NCBI GenBank assembly: GCA_002420005.1
Contig: DIHE01000203.1
Span: 21,604 to 37,675 of the forward strand
Source: Holophagales bacterium UBA5704
Lineage (GTDB): Bacteria; Acidobacteriota; Thermoanaerobaculia; Multivoradales; UBA5704
DNA length: 16,072 bases
Reading direction: 5' to 3'
Position numbers and translations under genes: made by a program. This document shows positions 7,226 to 15,019 of the stretch, piece by piece; within the stretch, counting starts at the first letter, position 1, and each line of letters starts with the position of its first letter. Under the pieces are notes generated by a model, which was not told the origin of the DNA, did not search any database, and saw only the letters and a program-made list of their open reading frames with translations.

Positions 7226-7951
7226 CTACGGGTTCTGCAGCGGAGCACCGAGGACGGTGTCTTCCCCGACGGTGGAGGTGATGCCGACCTGCATCGTCGG
7301 GGTCTGGATCCGCAGGTCATAAAAGGTATGTGCCGGTTTTTCCATGTCGATGATCGCCCGCAGCACGGCCCGCTTGCGCGCCAGGTCCGCGGCGCCGGGA
7401 ATCAGCGCCTGGACCATGAAGTAGTGCGGCGGCCCTCCCCCGAGCACGGTGTCCTCGCCGACCGTCGAGGTGACGCCGAGCTGGAAGGGTTGTTGAAACT
7501 CGGCGATGGTGATCGCCTCGGGGCGCACGCCCGCGAAGGCGGCGAGGACCTGCTTCAAGCCCTCGGGAGTTCCGCGCTTGCGGTAGGAAGGGACGATCTC
7601 GGCCAGGATGCGCCGCCGTTCTTCTTCCTGCCAGTCTTCACGCAGCGTCAACGCCACCCAGCCGGACAGCCACTCGAGAAAAGCGGCCGGAGTCCGCAGG
7701 GAGGCCGACTCCCCGGGTCCCGGAGTGAAATAGCGATGGGTTCCGGCCAGCACGGTGCTCCCGTCGTCGGCGACGATGCCGTCGAGGATCTCCTCCAGGC
7801 CCGGGCGGGAGGGATCTCCGACGCCGGTCAGCACGTGCTCGAAACCGAGCAGGAAGCGGCCGAAGAAGTCCGGACGCCCGCCGGTGGTCTCCTGGCGGTA
7901 GATCGCCGGCAGGTCGTCCAGATAGCCGCTCAGGGTGGTCTCGTCGATCAT
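7226..7951 (-). CDS. Phage tail protein I (gpI)-like baseplate protein (Afp12-like position)
   Basis: A 241-residue protein that in this family sits at the outer baseplate wedge and links it to the fibres. Residues 1-60 carry YLDDLPAIYRQ, a start often seen in gpI-type proteins, then FFGRFLLGFEHVL and LEEILDGI. Residues 89-125 have FLEWLSGWVALTLREDWQEE and ILAEIVPSYRKRGTPEGLKQ, a hallmark segment (W-x-A-L, then RGTPEGL). The C-terminus holds two near-identical motifs at 157-171 and 221-235 (TSTVGEDTVLG in both), separated by a beta-alpha stretch with MVQALIPGAADLARKRAVLR. GAGGG lies seven bases before ATG 7951. It follows the 423-residue J protein by 10 bases and precedes the fibre gene by 33, an order like P2 genes J, I and H. 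The family call is by motif and context. Confidence 0.85.
   Translation of the reverse strand: MIDETTLSGYLDDLPAIYRQETTGGRPDFFGRFLLGFEHVLTGVGDPSRPGLEEILDGIVADDGSTVLAGTHRYFTPGPGESASLRTPAAFLEWLSGWVALTLREDWQEEERRRILAEIVPSYRKRGTPEGLKQVLAAFAGVRPEAITIAEFQQPFQLGVTSTVGEDTVLGGGPPHYFMVQALIPGAADLARKRAVLRAIIDMEKPAHTFYDLRIQTPTMQVGITSTVGEDTVLGAPLQNP
7247..7483 (-). repeat. Pair of 15-residue repeats in the gpI-like protein
   Basis: The segments 7439-7483 and 7247-7291 encode QLGVTSTVGEDTVLG and QVGITSTVGEDTVLG. Over 45 bases I count about eight differences, several of them silent. They look like the same short beta element used twice, at the end of each half of the C-terminal region. Confidence 0.8.
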
Positions 7952-7961
7952 GGGTCGCCCT

Positions 7962-9233
7962 CTAGACGTCGACCGTGACGGTCACGTCCGCCATTTCACC
8001 GGCCACGAAGCGCACACCGGTGGCGCCGTTTTCTGTGAAAAGCCGGCCGGGGTCCGCGTCGATCGCGACATTCCCGACCACCTCGATCTCGCTCCGGCCG
8101 GCCACCGCCGCGGCGACATCGGAGGCGCCGACCTGCCAGGCGCTCCCTCCTCCCGGGCCGCCGTGGAGCGGATGGAAAAGGAGCTGGACCGCGGTCTTGA
8201 CCGCGCGCCGCGCCACGGCGAGATCGACCTCTTCCGCCGCCACCGCTTCGACGTGGATGCGGATCGGCAGGAACGAGGAGCCGATGGCGATGCGGGCGGG
8301 GTCGATCTGCGCCCAGGGCAGGTGATGCGCCTGGAGCGCGATGCCGATCGGGTCTCCCTCCTCGTGCCACAGCTCCTCCCCCGCGAGGGCTCGCGGAGCA
8401 CCCGCCGGGACGGTGCTCGTGAGGCTCAGGGCCGGGACGTAGTCGACCCCGGGGACCTCCTTCTCGAGCAGGCGGTAGAGCTCCGAGCAGTACACGTCCC
8501 GTCCGAATGGCCATCCCTCCCCTTCCGGACCTCCGGAGACCGGATCGAGGAACCGTTCCAACGCTTCCACGACCCGGGCCCGCAGGGGTCCGGCCGCCAC
8601 ATCGGACCGGGTGGCCACGACGATCTCGGCCTGGATGGGCACGTAGAGGGGCGGCACGATCACCTGCCGTACGGTGACCAGCCGCCGCGGCTCCAGGTCG
8701 GCGCCCACCGCCTGGAGCAGATCGGCCGACGGGAGCGGTGCGCCGGGCCTCGACAGGGGGTCGACGGCGGCGGGCCGGCCCGGGACCACGATGAGGCTGA
8801 GATATCCCTCCTTGGGCACCATCCGGTCGGCCTCCTGGCGCGCCGCCAGGTCACGGCGCGGCACACAGCGCGCCCGCGCCACTCCCGGATCGGCCTCACG
8901 GGCCAGGACCTCGTAGTCCTCCGCGGTCACCGCCCGGTGGCGCTTGCGCAGGTCGAGCACGGCGAGGCGGACGTCCTCGTCGAGGTCCGGCCCCGGGGTC
9001 CACTGCGGCCCGTTGAGCAGACGCAGGAAGGCGCGGGTGTGGTCCTCGGGCAGCCGGTTCACCCGGTAGATCAACATCTCGGTCAGCCAGGCGAACAGCT
9101 CGACCAGGGTGATGCCGGGGTCGGACGGGTTGTGGTTCGTCCACTGCGGCGCCAGGCTGGGAATCAACGCCCGCGCTTCGTCGACGAGGTCGGCATAGCT
9201 CCGGTCGTCGAGGGTCGGCTGGGGAATGCTCAT
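7962..9233 (-). CDS. Baseplate J-like wedge protein, short paralogue (423 aa)
   Basis: A structural protein of the contractile baseplate. Residues 8-75 (LDDRSYADLVDEARALIPSL, then NHNPSDPGITLVELFAWLTE and YRVNRLPEDHTRAFLRLL) match the N-terminal region of the 1079-residue neighbour. Residues 98-150 (RHRAVTAEDYEVLAREADPG, ARARCVP, GYLSLIVVPG) and 223-268 (RFLDPVSGGPEGEGWPFGRD, then SELYRLLEKEVPGVDYV) are the typical baseplate-J end region. Residues 343-388 repeat the last block in degenerate form (LLFHPLHGGPGGGSAWQVGA, SDVAAAVAG). It therefore looks like a J core with an extra C-terminal copy and without the large insert of the longer paralogue. Its ATG overlaps the upstream stop by four bases (ATGA), indicating coupling and probably equal amounts. 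A gp6/gp7-type pair with the large protein is an inference. Confidence 0.88.
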   Translation of the reverse strand: MSIPQPTLDDRSYADLVDEARALIPSLAPQWTNHNPSDPGITLVELFAWLTEMLIYRVNRLPEDHTRAFLRLLNGPQWTPGPDLDEDVRLAVLDLRKRHRAVTAEDYEVLAREADPGVARARCVPRRDLAARQEADRMVPKEGYLSLIVVPGRPAAVDPLSRPGAPLPSADLLQAVGADLEPRRLVTVRQVIVPPLYVPIQAEIVVATRSDVAAGPLRARVVEALERFLDPVSGGPEGEGWPFGRDVYCSELYRLLEKEVPGVDYVPALSLTSTVPAGAPRALAGEELWHEEGDPIGIALQAHHLPWAQIDPARIAIGSSFLPIRIHVEAVAAEEVDLAVARRAVKTAVQLLFHPLHGGPGGGSAWQVGASDVAAAVAGRSEIEVVGNVAIDADPGRLFTENGATGVRFVAGEMADVTVTVDV

Positions 9234-12200
9234 GACGGGCTCCCGGACGCAGCGGCTTCGTCGGTATTGCCGCTCAAGGTGATCTCATGGTCGCCGGAGA
9301 AGACGAGGAACCGCCCGGCCCGGGCACCGCCTTCGCGCGGTGTTTCGCGGAGCTCCAGCCGGCGGACGTGGTCGACACCCGGCGTGTCCTCAATCAAGGC
9401 ATACAGGTCGGAACGGTGGGGTTTGCGCCCGAAGTCCCAGCCCTCTCCGTCCGGTCCTCCGGTCAGCGGATGCAGGAAGGCGCGCAGCCGTTCGAGCACC
9501 GTCGTCTGCACGCCGGCCGCGGTCTCCAGCTCGCGCGGGACGACCTCGGCGTGCACGTCGAGCTGCAACCAGTCGGGTCCGACGACCCAGAAGTCGACCA
9601 CCGGGCTGAGCCGCGCCTCGACGTAGGAGCGGACGCGCGCGAGCAGCTCCAGGTCGGGAGTCGGCCGGGCGGCGGGGCTCGCCGGGACGATGATCAGCCC
9701 CACCTGCCCGCCCTCGGGTCCCCGCCGGGCGGGCAGGGCCCGGGCACGCGCCACCTGCGAGGAGGCTTGAAACGCCAGATCCTCGAAATCGACGGCGGCG
9801 GTCGCCCGGTCGCGGTGGCGCAGCGCCTTGGGTCCGCGGACGCGGACGGCTTCGAGCGACTCCTCCGCCGCGCCGCCTTGCGCCGCCACCTGTTGCACCA
9901 CGCCATCGACGTAGGGCACGGTCCCCTTGAGCTGCCCGATGCTCCCCGCCGGACGGTTGCCGGCGAGCCCGCCACCCGCCTGGTAGCGCACCATCCGGAC
10001 GTTGTTGCGGCCCGGCGGCGGAATCAGGCCCCGGCGTCCATCGCCGAAACGGATCTCCCCGGTGGCATGCACCACCACGTAGTGGCGGCTGCGCGGGCCG
10101 GAGCCGTAGAAATCAGGCACCTCATGCCAGCGCACCCGCACCTCCCGGGTACGGCCGGAGGCATCGCGGACCACCGCCACCGCATCCGTCCCCTCCTCCG
10201 CCTCCAGCTCCGCACGGTCGGCGGCGGACGGGATCTCCGGCTCGATCACCTCCAGCTGCGGGCCGTCGAGCACCGGCGCGCGCCGGGTGCGGAAGACCTG
10301 GCCGCGCTCGCCGCGGCTGGAGCCCAGGACCTCGCCGAGAAGGGTCTGGGCATGGACGGCCCAGGTGGTGTTGGTGAGGATGCGGTCGAGCCGGGGCTCC
10401 ACCGCGTACTCCCCACGGTCCCACCGGGCGCGCAGCCAGAAGGCGGTGCGGCCGAGCTCGGTCGAGGCCGGAAAACGGGCCGGGCCGATGAAGGTCACCA
10501 GCCCATGGCGGGTGAAACCGCGCGTCTCGTCGCGCGCCCCGAGGCGCTCCCAATCCGCGCCGTTCCAGTGCTCCCAGACGACCGATGCCTCCTCGGTCAC
10601 CTCGCCTTGCGAGAGGGCCGGGTCGTACAAGGCCTCGGAGGCCTGGAAGAACAGCGAGGCCGCACGGTTGGCAAAGCCCATCGCCTCGCCCGGCCGCTCG
10701 AAGCCCAGGTAGAGGGTCGGGCCGGACACCGCCGCCGGGACGAAGGGGGTGAAGGAGCCACCTCCGGGAGCGGCGGCCGCCGTCACATCGGCGAAGGAGA
10801 AGTCGTTCTCGGCCAGCACCTGCGGCAAGGTCTGGAATCCCGGTGCCAGGAGATAGCCGAGGCGCAACGTGCGCAGCGACGGCGGCCGGAAGGTGGCCGG
10901 GGTGAGCTGGTAGAGCGGCAACCCGTTGATGTCGTTGCGCGGATTGCCGTTGCCGTCCAGCGCGCGCACGTACCGCGCTTCGACACCGTAATCGCCGCGG
11001 GCGATGCGCACCCGGATCCAGCGCCGCAGCTCGCCCTCGACCGCCACCGCCGCGAGGGCCGCCGGCACATTGAAATGCACGGTCCCTGCGGCGAGAAATC
11101 CGTTCGTGGTGTCGCTGAAGGCATACGTCGCATTCCCCGCGGTGTCCGCCGCCACCGCACCCGGGCCGGAGCGGCCGAGCAGCTCCCACCCGGAGCCGTT
11201 CCAGAACTCCCAGGTGAGCAGGGCGTTCGAGCTGGCGGCGGGCGGCGGCGTGGCGGCGGTGTCCGACGGATTGGTCGGTGCCACCGTCAGATCGACCGCG
11301 GCACCCGCCTTGGCGAGCGCCTCCTCGCAGGCCAGGTAGAGCACGTCGCCGACTTTCGGCTTGTCCCCGAACGGCAACACGTCCTTGCTCAGGTCCGCCG
11401 CGGACTGGTTGGTGAAGCCCCGCTCGGGCACCAGGCCCTGGGTGGCGCCCGTGCGGTCGATACGGACGGAGACCTGGAGCGACTCGATCTGCGGCAGCGG
11501 CCAGCTCCCCCCGGCCGGGAGGCTCAGCTGAAGTGTGCCGGCAAGCCAATGCCCGCCCGATCCCGCCACGGTCTCGGCCGGAAGGCCGGAAAGGTTGTCG
11601 AACCGCACCGACCAGACCGCGGGGGGACCGGCCACCAGGCTCACCACCGGCGCGAGAACCCGGCGGGCTGCGCCGCGTCCGACGCTCCACTCCACCGCGG
11701 AAGGCCAGGGATGGCTCGCCGCCGCGGGGCTGATCCGCAGCTCGACGGTCTTCGCCTCCGGCAGGCCGAGCAGAGGATGGCTCAAATGCAGCCGGTGCTC
11801 GATCGGCCGGTCGCCGCGAAAGGGCTCAAAGGAAGTGGCACCGGTATGGTCCGCCCACAGGTCGCGCCCCGGCTCGCGGGTACAGACCGCGACGAGCCGT
11901 GACCGCGTGACCACCAGGTCGCGCTCGGTCTCGAACAGCGGCGGCTCCGCATCGCCTTCGAGCGCCGTGGCCACGGCCTGGGTGCCCGCCGGGACAAGCG
12001 CGTCCACCGGACTGCCCGCGGCGAGCAGGAAGGTGAGCGGCACCCGAGCCGGCTGGGGCGGATTGAGCCGCGTGCCGATCAAATCGAGAAAGGCGAGAAA
12101 ATTGCGATCCGGCAGCCGGTTCAGGCGGGTGACGACCAGCTCCGCCATGCGGCCGAAGATGCGGGTGAGGGCCTGGCCGGCATCCGGCGCACCGGGAGTG

Positions 12201-12469
12201 GGCCGCCAGCCCTGGACGCGGACGAGCCCGAGCCCGGAGACGCCGGCGAGCCGCTCGGCCAGCTCGCGGCTCACCCGGGTGCCGGCCGGAAAGGTCTCGC
12301 CGGTCGCCGCAATCGTCACCGGCTGGTCGAGCAGCGTGCCCGCCAACCGGTCGGCCTCCGGCGCCACGGTGCCGGAGGTGTAGGACTGGAGCAGCGTCTC
12401 GACCTCGGCGACGAGATCGTCGTACGTCCGCCCATCGATCAAAGGTGCCTCGGTGCGCGGCATCGTCAT
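9230..12469 (-). CDS. Large putative baseplate assembly protein (Afp11/Pvc11-like, baseplate J family, 1079 aa)
   Basis: The main baseplate wedge protein of the particle. The start is ATG 12469 (MTMPRTEAPLIDGRTYDDLV), which overlaps the gp25 stop as TGATG. The open frame continues 119 codons further up, but that part is the gp25 gene in another frame. Residues 1-140 contain the wedge N-terminus (GQALTRIFGRMAELVVTRLN, RLPDRNFLAFLDL). Residues about 140-730 are a long beta-rich insert with two copies of a W-x-x-W-N-G-x-x-W-x-x-L ... W-(I/L)-R-x-R ... G-x-Y-x-V-E-x-R module (419-501 and 631-694). Residues about 780-1060 are the baseplate-J core: HYVVVHATGEIRFGDGRRGL, VRYQAGGGLAGNRPAGSIGQ, RDRATAAVDFEDLAFQAS, LHPLTGGPDGEGWDFGRKPH, LYALIEDTPGVDHVRRLEL. 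Lengths near 1000 residues are usual for Afp11/Pvc11-type proteins. The family is secure; exact wedge stoichiometry is not visible. Confidence 0.93.
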   Translation of the reverse strand: MTMPRTEAPLIDGRTYDDLVAEVETLLQSYTSGTVAPEADRLAGTLLDQPVTIAATGETFPAGTRVSRELAERLAGVSGLGLVRVQGWRPTPGAPDAGQALTRIFGRMAELVVTRLNRLPDRNFLAFLDLIGTRLNPPQPARVPLTFLLAAGSPVDALVPAGTQAVATALEGDAEPPLFETERDLVVTRSRLVAVCTREPGRDLWADHTGATSFEPFRGDRPIEHRLHLSHPLLGLPEAKTVELRISPAAASHPWPSAVEWSVGRGAARRVLAPVVSLVAGPPAVWSVRFDNLSGLPAETVAGSGGHWLAGTLQLSLPAGGSWPLPQIESLQVSVRIDRTGATQGLVPERGFTNQSAADLSKDVLPFGDKPKVGDVLYLACEEALAKAGAAVDLTVAPTNPSDTAATPPPAASSNALLTWEFWNGSGWELLGRSGPGAVAADTAGNATYAFSDTTNGFLAAGTVHFNVPAALAAVAVEGELRRWIRVRIARGDYGVEARYVRALDGNGNPRNDINGLPLYQLTPATFRPPSLRTLRLGYLLAPGFQTLPQVLAENDFSFADVTAAAAPGGGSFTPFVPAAVSGPTLYLGFERPGEAMGFANRAASLFFQASEALYDPALSQGEVTEEASVVWEHWNGADWERLGARDETRGFTRHGLVTFIGPARFPASTELGRTAFWLRARWDRGEYAVEPRLDRILTNTTWAVHAQTLLGEVLGSSRGERGQVFRTRRAPVLDGPQLEVIEPEIPSAADRAELEAEEGTDAVAVVRDASGRTREVRVRWHEVPDFYGSGPRSRHYVVVHATGEIRFGDGRRGLIPPPGRNNVRMVRYQAGGGLAGNRPAGSIGQLKGTVPYVDGVVQQVAAQGGAAEESLEAVRVRGPKALRHRDRATAAVDFEDLAFQASSQVARARALPARRGPEGGQVGLIIVPASPAARPTPDLELLARVRSYVEARLSPVVDFWVVGPDWLQLDVHAEVVPRELETAAGVQTTVLERLRAFLHPLTGGPDGEGWDFGRKPHRSDLYALIEDTPGVDHVRRLELRETPREGGARAGRFLVFSGDHEITLSGNTDEAAASGSPS

Positions 12470-12852
12470 CACTCCAGATAAAAGGGGTACACGAGGTTGA
12501 AACGGTTGTTGGTGGCGCGCACCCGGTATTCGATCTGAATCAGCAAGCGCGTCGGCTCGCTCTCGTCCTGGCGCACGGCGACCTGGGTCACGTCGATCCG
12601 CGGCTCCCAGAGGATCAGCGCCTGGCGCACCTCGGCGGCGACGCGGCCGGCGGTCTCGCCGCTGTGCACGGCGAAGACCAGGTCGTGGATGCCACAGCCG
12701 AAGTCCGGCCGCATCCGGCGCTCGCCGCGGGCGGTGGCGAGGATGATCCAGATGGACTCTCGGATGCTCTCCTCCGCCGCGGCCAGGGCGATCTGCCCGT
12801 CGTCCGGCGCCACCGGGAACTTCCAACCGACTCCGAGAAAACTCGCGCTCAT
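12469..12852 (-). CDS. gp25 / gpW-like baseplate protein (Afp9-like)
   Basis: A 127-residue baseplate protein that in T4, P2 and eCIS joins the sheath start to the wedge. Family marks are GVGWKFPV near the N-terminus, the central IRESIWIILATARGERRMRP, DFGCGIHDLVFAV (Arg-Arg-Met-Arg-Pro-x-Phe-Gly-Cys-Gly is typical), LILWEPRIDV, and the end IEYRVRATNNRFNLVYPFYL. Two ATGs are possible: 12858 (MEMSAS) and 12852 (MSAS). GAGGGG lies only one base before the first but seven before the second, so I chose 12852. The stop overlaps the next start by one base. It follows the PAAR gene by 29 bases. Confidence 0.93.
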   Translation of the reverse strand: MSASFLGVGWKFPVAPDDGQIALAAAEESIRESIWIILATARGERRMRPDFGCGIHDLVFAVHSGETAGRVAAEVRQALILWEPRIDVTQVAVRQDESEPTRLLIQIEYRVRATNNRFNLVYPFYLE

Positions 12853-12881
12853 CTCCATACCCCTCTTCTAACGCTCCAACC

Positions 12882-13280
12882 TCAGCCGACCCTCACCGTA
12901 CCGACCGCAATCACGGTGCCCACCGGAAGATTCGCCGGATCGTTACAGGTCTCGGCCACGTCGCCATGGCGCGCCGCGGCCTTGCCGTTGATCTTCACCG
13001 TCGCGCTGCCCAACTTGATCGTTCCGCGGTTCGCCGGGGGTTTCTGGAAAGCAGTCCCCGGCGGCGTGGGCAGATGGGCCGGTTGATTGTCCGCGGTGCT
13101 TCCAACCGTCGCCGCAGGGCGGCCCATGACTTTCACATTGCTCGACAATCCACCGTTCAGGATGCCGGCGAACGGATGCGGCAACGGCGTCGGCACCGGG
13201 CCTCCCGGCGACGGCACCAGCACGATGTGCGTGTCCGTCCCCACGATCTGGTCTCCCTGCTTGGCGGCCGGTTGTCCCAT
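12882..13280 (-). CDS. PAAR-repeat spike tip protein (Afp10-like)
   Basis: A 132-residue cone-shaped tip that sharpens the central spike and often carries effectors. It begins MGQPAAKQGDQIVGTDTHIV and has the PAAR features: short Gly/Pro/Ala beta segments (VMGRPAATVGS, ATVKINGKAAARHGD) and His and Cys residues suited to zinc binding (His18, His35, His105 and Cys112; His69 is also present). A PTPLPHPF loop precedes the second strand block. The length is that of a tip alone; no toxin domain is fused. It lies 12 bases after the gp5-like spike gene, whose blunt beta-helix end it should cap. AGGA precedes ATG 13280. The zinc ligands are inferred by analogy with known PAAR proteins. Confidence 0.92.
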   Translation of the reverse strand: MGQPAAKQGDQIVGTDTHIVLVPSPGGPVPTPLPHPFAGILNGGLSSNVKVMGRPAATVGSTADNQPAHLPTPPGTAFQKPPANRGTIKLGSATVKINGKAAARHGDVAETCNDPANLPVGTVIAVGTVRVG

Positions 13281-13292
13281 CGTCCTGATCCT

Positions 13293-13940
13293 TCAGTTCA
13301 GATTGATCACCGTGCCCTGGACGTTGACCTGGCCGCCCGAGGACTTGAGGTCCAGCCCCTGCTTCGCCTCCAGCTTGCCGGTGCCGTCGGTGGTGATTTC
13401 GACGCCTTGCTTGCCGGTGATCTTCACCTTGCCGGATTTCGATTCGATCACCACGTCCTTGTCCGCGGTCAGGGTGATCGTGTTCGCCGCGGTGTCGAAG
13501 ACCAGGCTCTCTTTTCCCTTGGCGTCGATGATCTCGATCTTCTCGCCGCCGTCGGTGTCGTCGAGCCGGATGACGTGGCCGCTGCGGGACTGGAAGACCC
13601 GTACGTTGTTCCCGCCGTCGCCGTTGTCGGCCGGCGGCTTGTCCTTGCCGTTCCACAGCGCACCGAGGATGAACGGATGATCCACCCGGCCATGGTCGAA
13701 GGCGACCAGCACCTCGTCGTCCACCTCGGGCAGGGTGTAGAACCCGCGGCCGTCGCCGGCCATCGGCGCCGCGATGCGGGCCCAGTGGCTCTCGTGATCC
13801 TCCGACAACCACGGAAAGCGGACCTTGACGCGGCCGAGGCCGTCCGGGTCCTGGTTGTTGGTGACCACGCCGGTGACCACGCCGAAGATCCGGCCGGGCT
13901 CGGCGAACGCCCGGGGTGCCAGCAGGCCCAGCTCGATCAT
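13293..13940 (-). CDS. gp5 / gpV-like baseplate spike (OB fold plus beta-helix)
   Basis: A 215-residue central spike subunit. The start is ATG 13940 (MIELGLLAPR), overlapping the upstream stop by four bases (ATGA). The open frame above it is a shadow of the hub gene. Residues 15-98 are the gp5-type OB fold: GRIFGVVTGVVTNNQDPDGL, GRVKVRFPWL, WARIAAPMAGDGRGFYTLPE, DDEVLVAFDHGRVDHPFILG, ALWNG. Residues 112-215 are short alternating Val/Ile strands (HVIRLDDTDGGEKIEIIDAK, TLTADKDVVIESKSGKVKIT, GLDLKSSGGQVNVQGTVINL) that should form the trimeric beta-helix needle. In Afp8/Pvc8 and T6SS VgrG this part is fused to the gp27-like hub; here it is a separate gene as in P2 (gpV) and T4 (gp5). No lysozyme domain is present. 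Confidence 0.93.
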   Translation of the reverse strand: MIELGLLAPRAFAEPGRIFGVVTGVVTNNQDPDGLGRVKVRFPWLSEDHESHWARIAAPMAGDGRGFYTLPEVDDEVLVAFDHGRVDHPFILGALWNGKDKPPADNGDGGNNVRVFQSRSGHVIRLDDTDGGEKIEIIDAKGKESLVFDTAANTITLTADKDVVIESKSGKVKITGKQGVEITTDGTGKLEAKQGLDLKSSGGQVNVQGTVINLN

Positions 13941-15004
13941 GTGGCGTTCCTCCGCAGAGTGAAGCCGGTGCGGTAGCCCTTCCTGGACGTCCAGGTATGG
14001 GTGACCGACGGGAGGTAATACAGGCCGCTGAAGCGCACGCCGCAGCCTTCGATCTTCACCACGGTGCCCGCCTGGATGCCGGTGTTTCCCACCGCGACGC
14101 CCTCGCCGGTGACGTAGAACAGCGCCATTTCCTTGAGGCGCCCGGCCGCCATCTCGCCGGCTTCGCCCGCGCCGAGAACCGGCCGGTCGACCGAGACGGC
14201 GACCGCGGCACCGAAGGCCTCGTCCGCGACCGCCAGGCCGCCGTTCTTGCCTCCCATGGTCGTGCCTTCGTCGCCCGCCGCGGACTGCCCGAGCAGGCCT
14301 TCCTTGTCCTTCGCGCTCCACCCGCGCACCTCGACGCCGCCGGCCAGCCCGACGGTGGACAGGCGCGGGCAGAGCTCCAGCAGATCGCTCTGGCGGCTCA
14401 GCGTCAGCACCTCGGCCTTGTCGTTGGCATGTGGCCGGAAGTACAGGGTTTTCTTGTCGACCGACACCTCATAGCCGAGCCGCCGGGCGCGCCCGGTCAG
14501 GAACTCGAGATCGGTCTGATTGTGCTGCAGCACGTATTCGAGGGTGGTCTGCGTGTCCTCCACCTCCGCGGTCAACCCCGCCTCCTGGGCGATCCGGGCG
14601 GCGATGTCGCTGTCCTTGGCCTGGGTGAAGGAACGGGTTTTCTGGCCGCGCATCAAGCGGTGGCGGCGGTCGTAACCGCGCACCGTGACCACCGGCACCT
14701 CGGAGGCGCGAAACTCGGGCTCCAGGCCGGTGATCTCCCCCACCATCACCGTCGCGAGCCGGCCCGCGTAACCCATCAGGATCTCCACCTCGGCCCCGAC
14801 CGCGAAGAGCTTGTCGTCGGCCCAGGAGACCTGGAGCTTCTCCATGTCCCAATTGATCAGCCGCACCGCGAACATGCTGGGAGCGGAGACGTCCAGGAGG
14901 ACCGCCACCTCCAGCACGTCCGCCGCGGCGGTGGCCGGCAGGTCGGTCCCGTCCACCCGCAGGCGGAATTCGGGAGCGAGCTGTTCAGAAGGTTGCGCCG
15001 GCAT
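13937..15004 (-). CDS. gp27 / phage late control D (gpD)-like hub protein
   Basis: This 355-residue protein should form the hub that connects the inner tube to the spike. Recognisable parts are PEFRLRVDGTDLP (11-23), VRLINWDME (47-55), EVEILMGYA (72-80), a MVGEITGLEPEF strand pair, the family motif VTVRGYDRRHRLMRGQKTRS (107-126) followed by FTQAKDSDIAARIAQEAGL, the QHNQTDLEFLTGRARRLGYE block (160-179), and a C-terminal half with a GTVVKIEGCGVRFSGLYYLP strand set ending in SVTHTWTSRKGYRTGFTLRR. These match gpD/gp27 families. The first ATG at 15004 is used, with GAGG/GGAG sequence upstream. It lies 15 bases after the LysM gene and overlaps the gp5-like gene by four bases, so the two halves of the spike are probably translated as a coupled pair. 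Confidence 0.93.
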   Translation of the reverse strand: MPAQPSEQLAPEFRLRVDGTDLPATAAADVLEVAVLLDVSAPSMFAVRLINWDMEKLQVSWADDKLFAVGAEVEILMGYAGRLATVMVGEITGLEPEFRASEVPVVTVRGYDRRHRLMRGQKTRSFTQAKDSDIAARIAQEAGLTAEVEDTQTTLEYVLQHNQTDLEFLTGRARRLGYEVSVDKKTLYFRPHANDKAEVLTLSRQSDLLELCPRLSTVGLAGGVEVRGWSAKDKEGLLGQSAAGDEGTTMGGKNGGLAVADEAFGAAVAVSVDRPVLGAGEAGEMAAGRLKEMALFYVTGEGVAVGNTGIQAGTVVKIEGCGVRFSGLYYLPSVTHTWTSRKGYRTGFTLRRNAT

Positions 15005-15019
15005 GACCTGCTCCGCCTC

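Noticed and set aside
6281..7483. CRISPR-like or mobile repeat array
   Set aside because: The repeats are in frame, encode protein modules with silent differences, and have no regular spacers.
7935..11902. Long plus-strand reading frames (563 and 871 residues) across the baseplate genes
   Set aside because: They are opposite the baseplate-J genes, have no family motifs, and are His/Arg/Gly/Asp-rich as expected for shadow frames.
12470..12826. Upstream extension of the large baseplate protein to give 1198 residues
   Set aside because: These 119 codons are the gp25 gene read in another frame, with Arg/Pro/Gly-rich nonsense composition. The true ATG at 12469 overlaps the gp25 stop and begins the recognisable wedge sequence.
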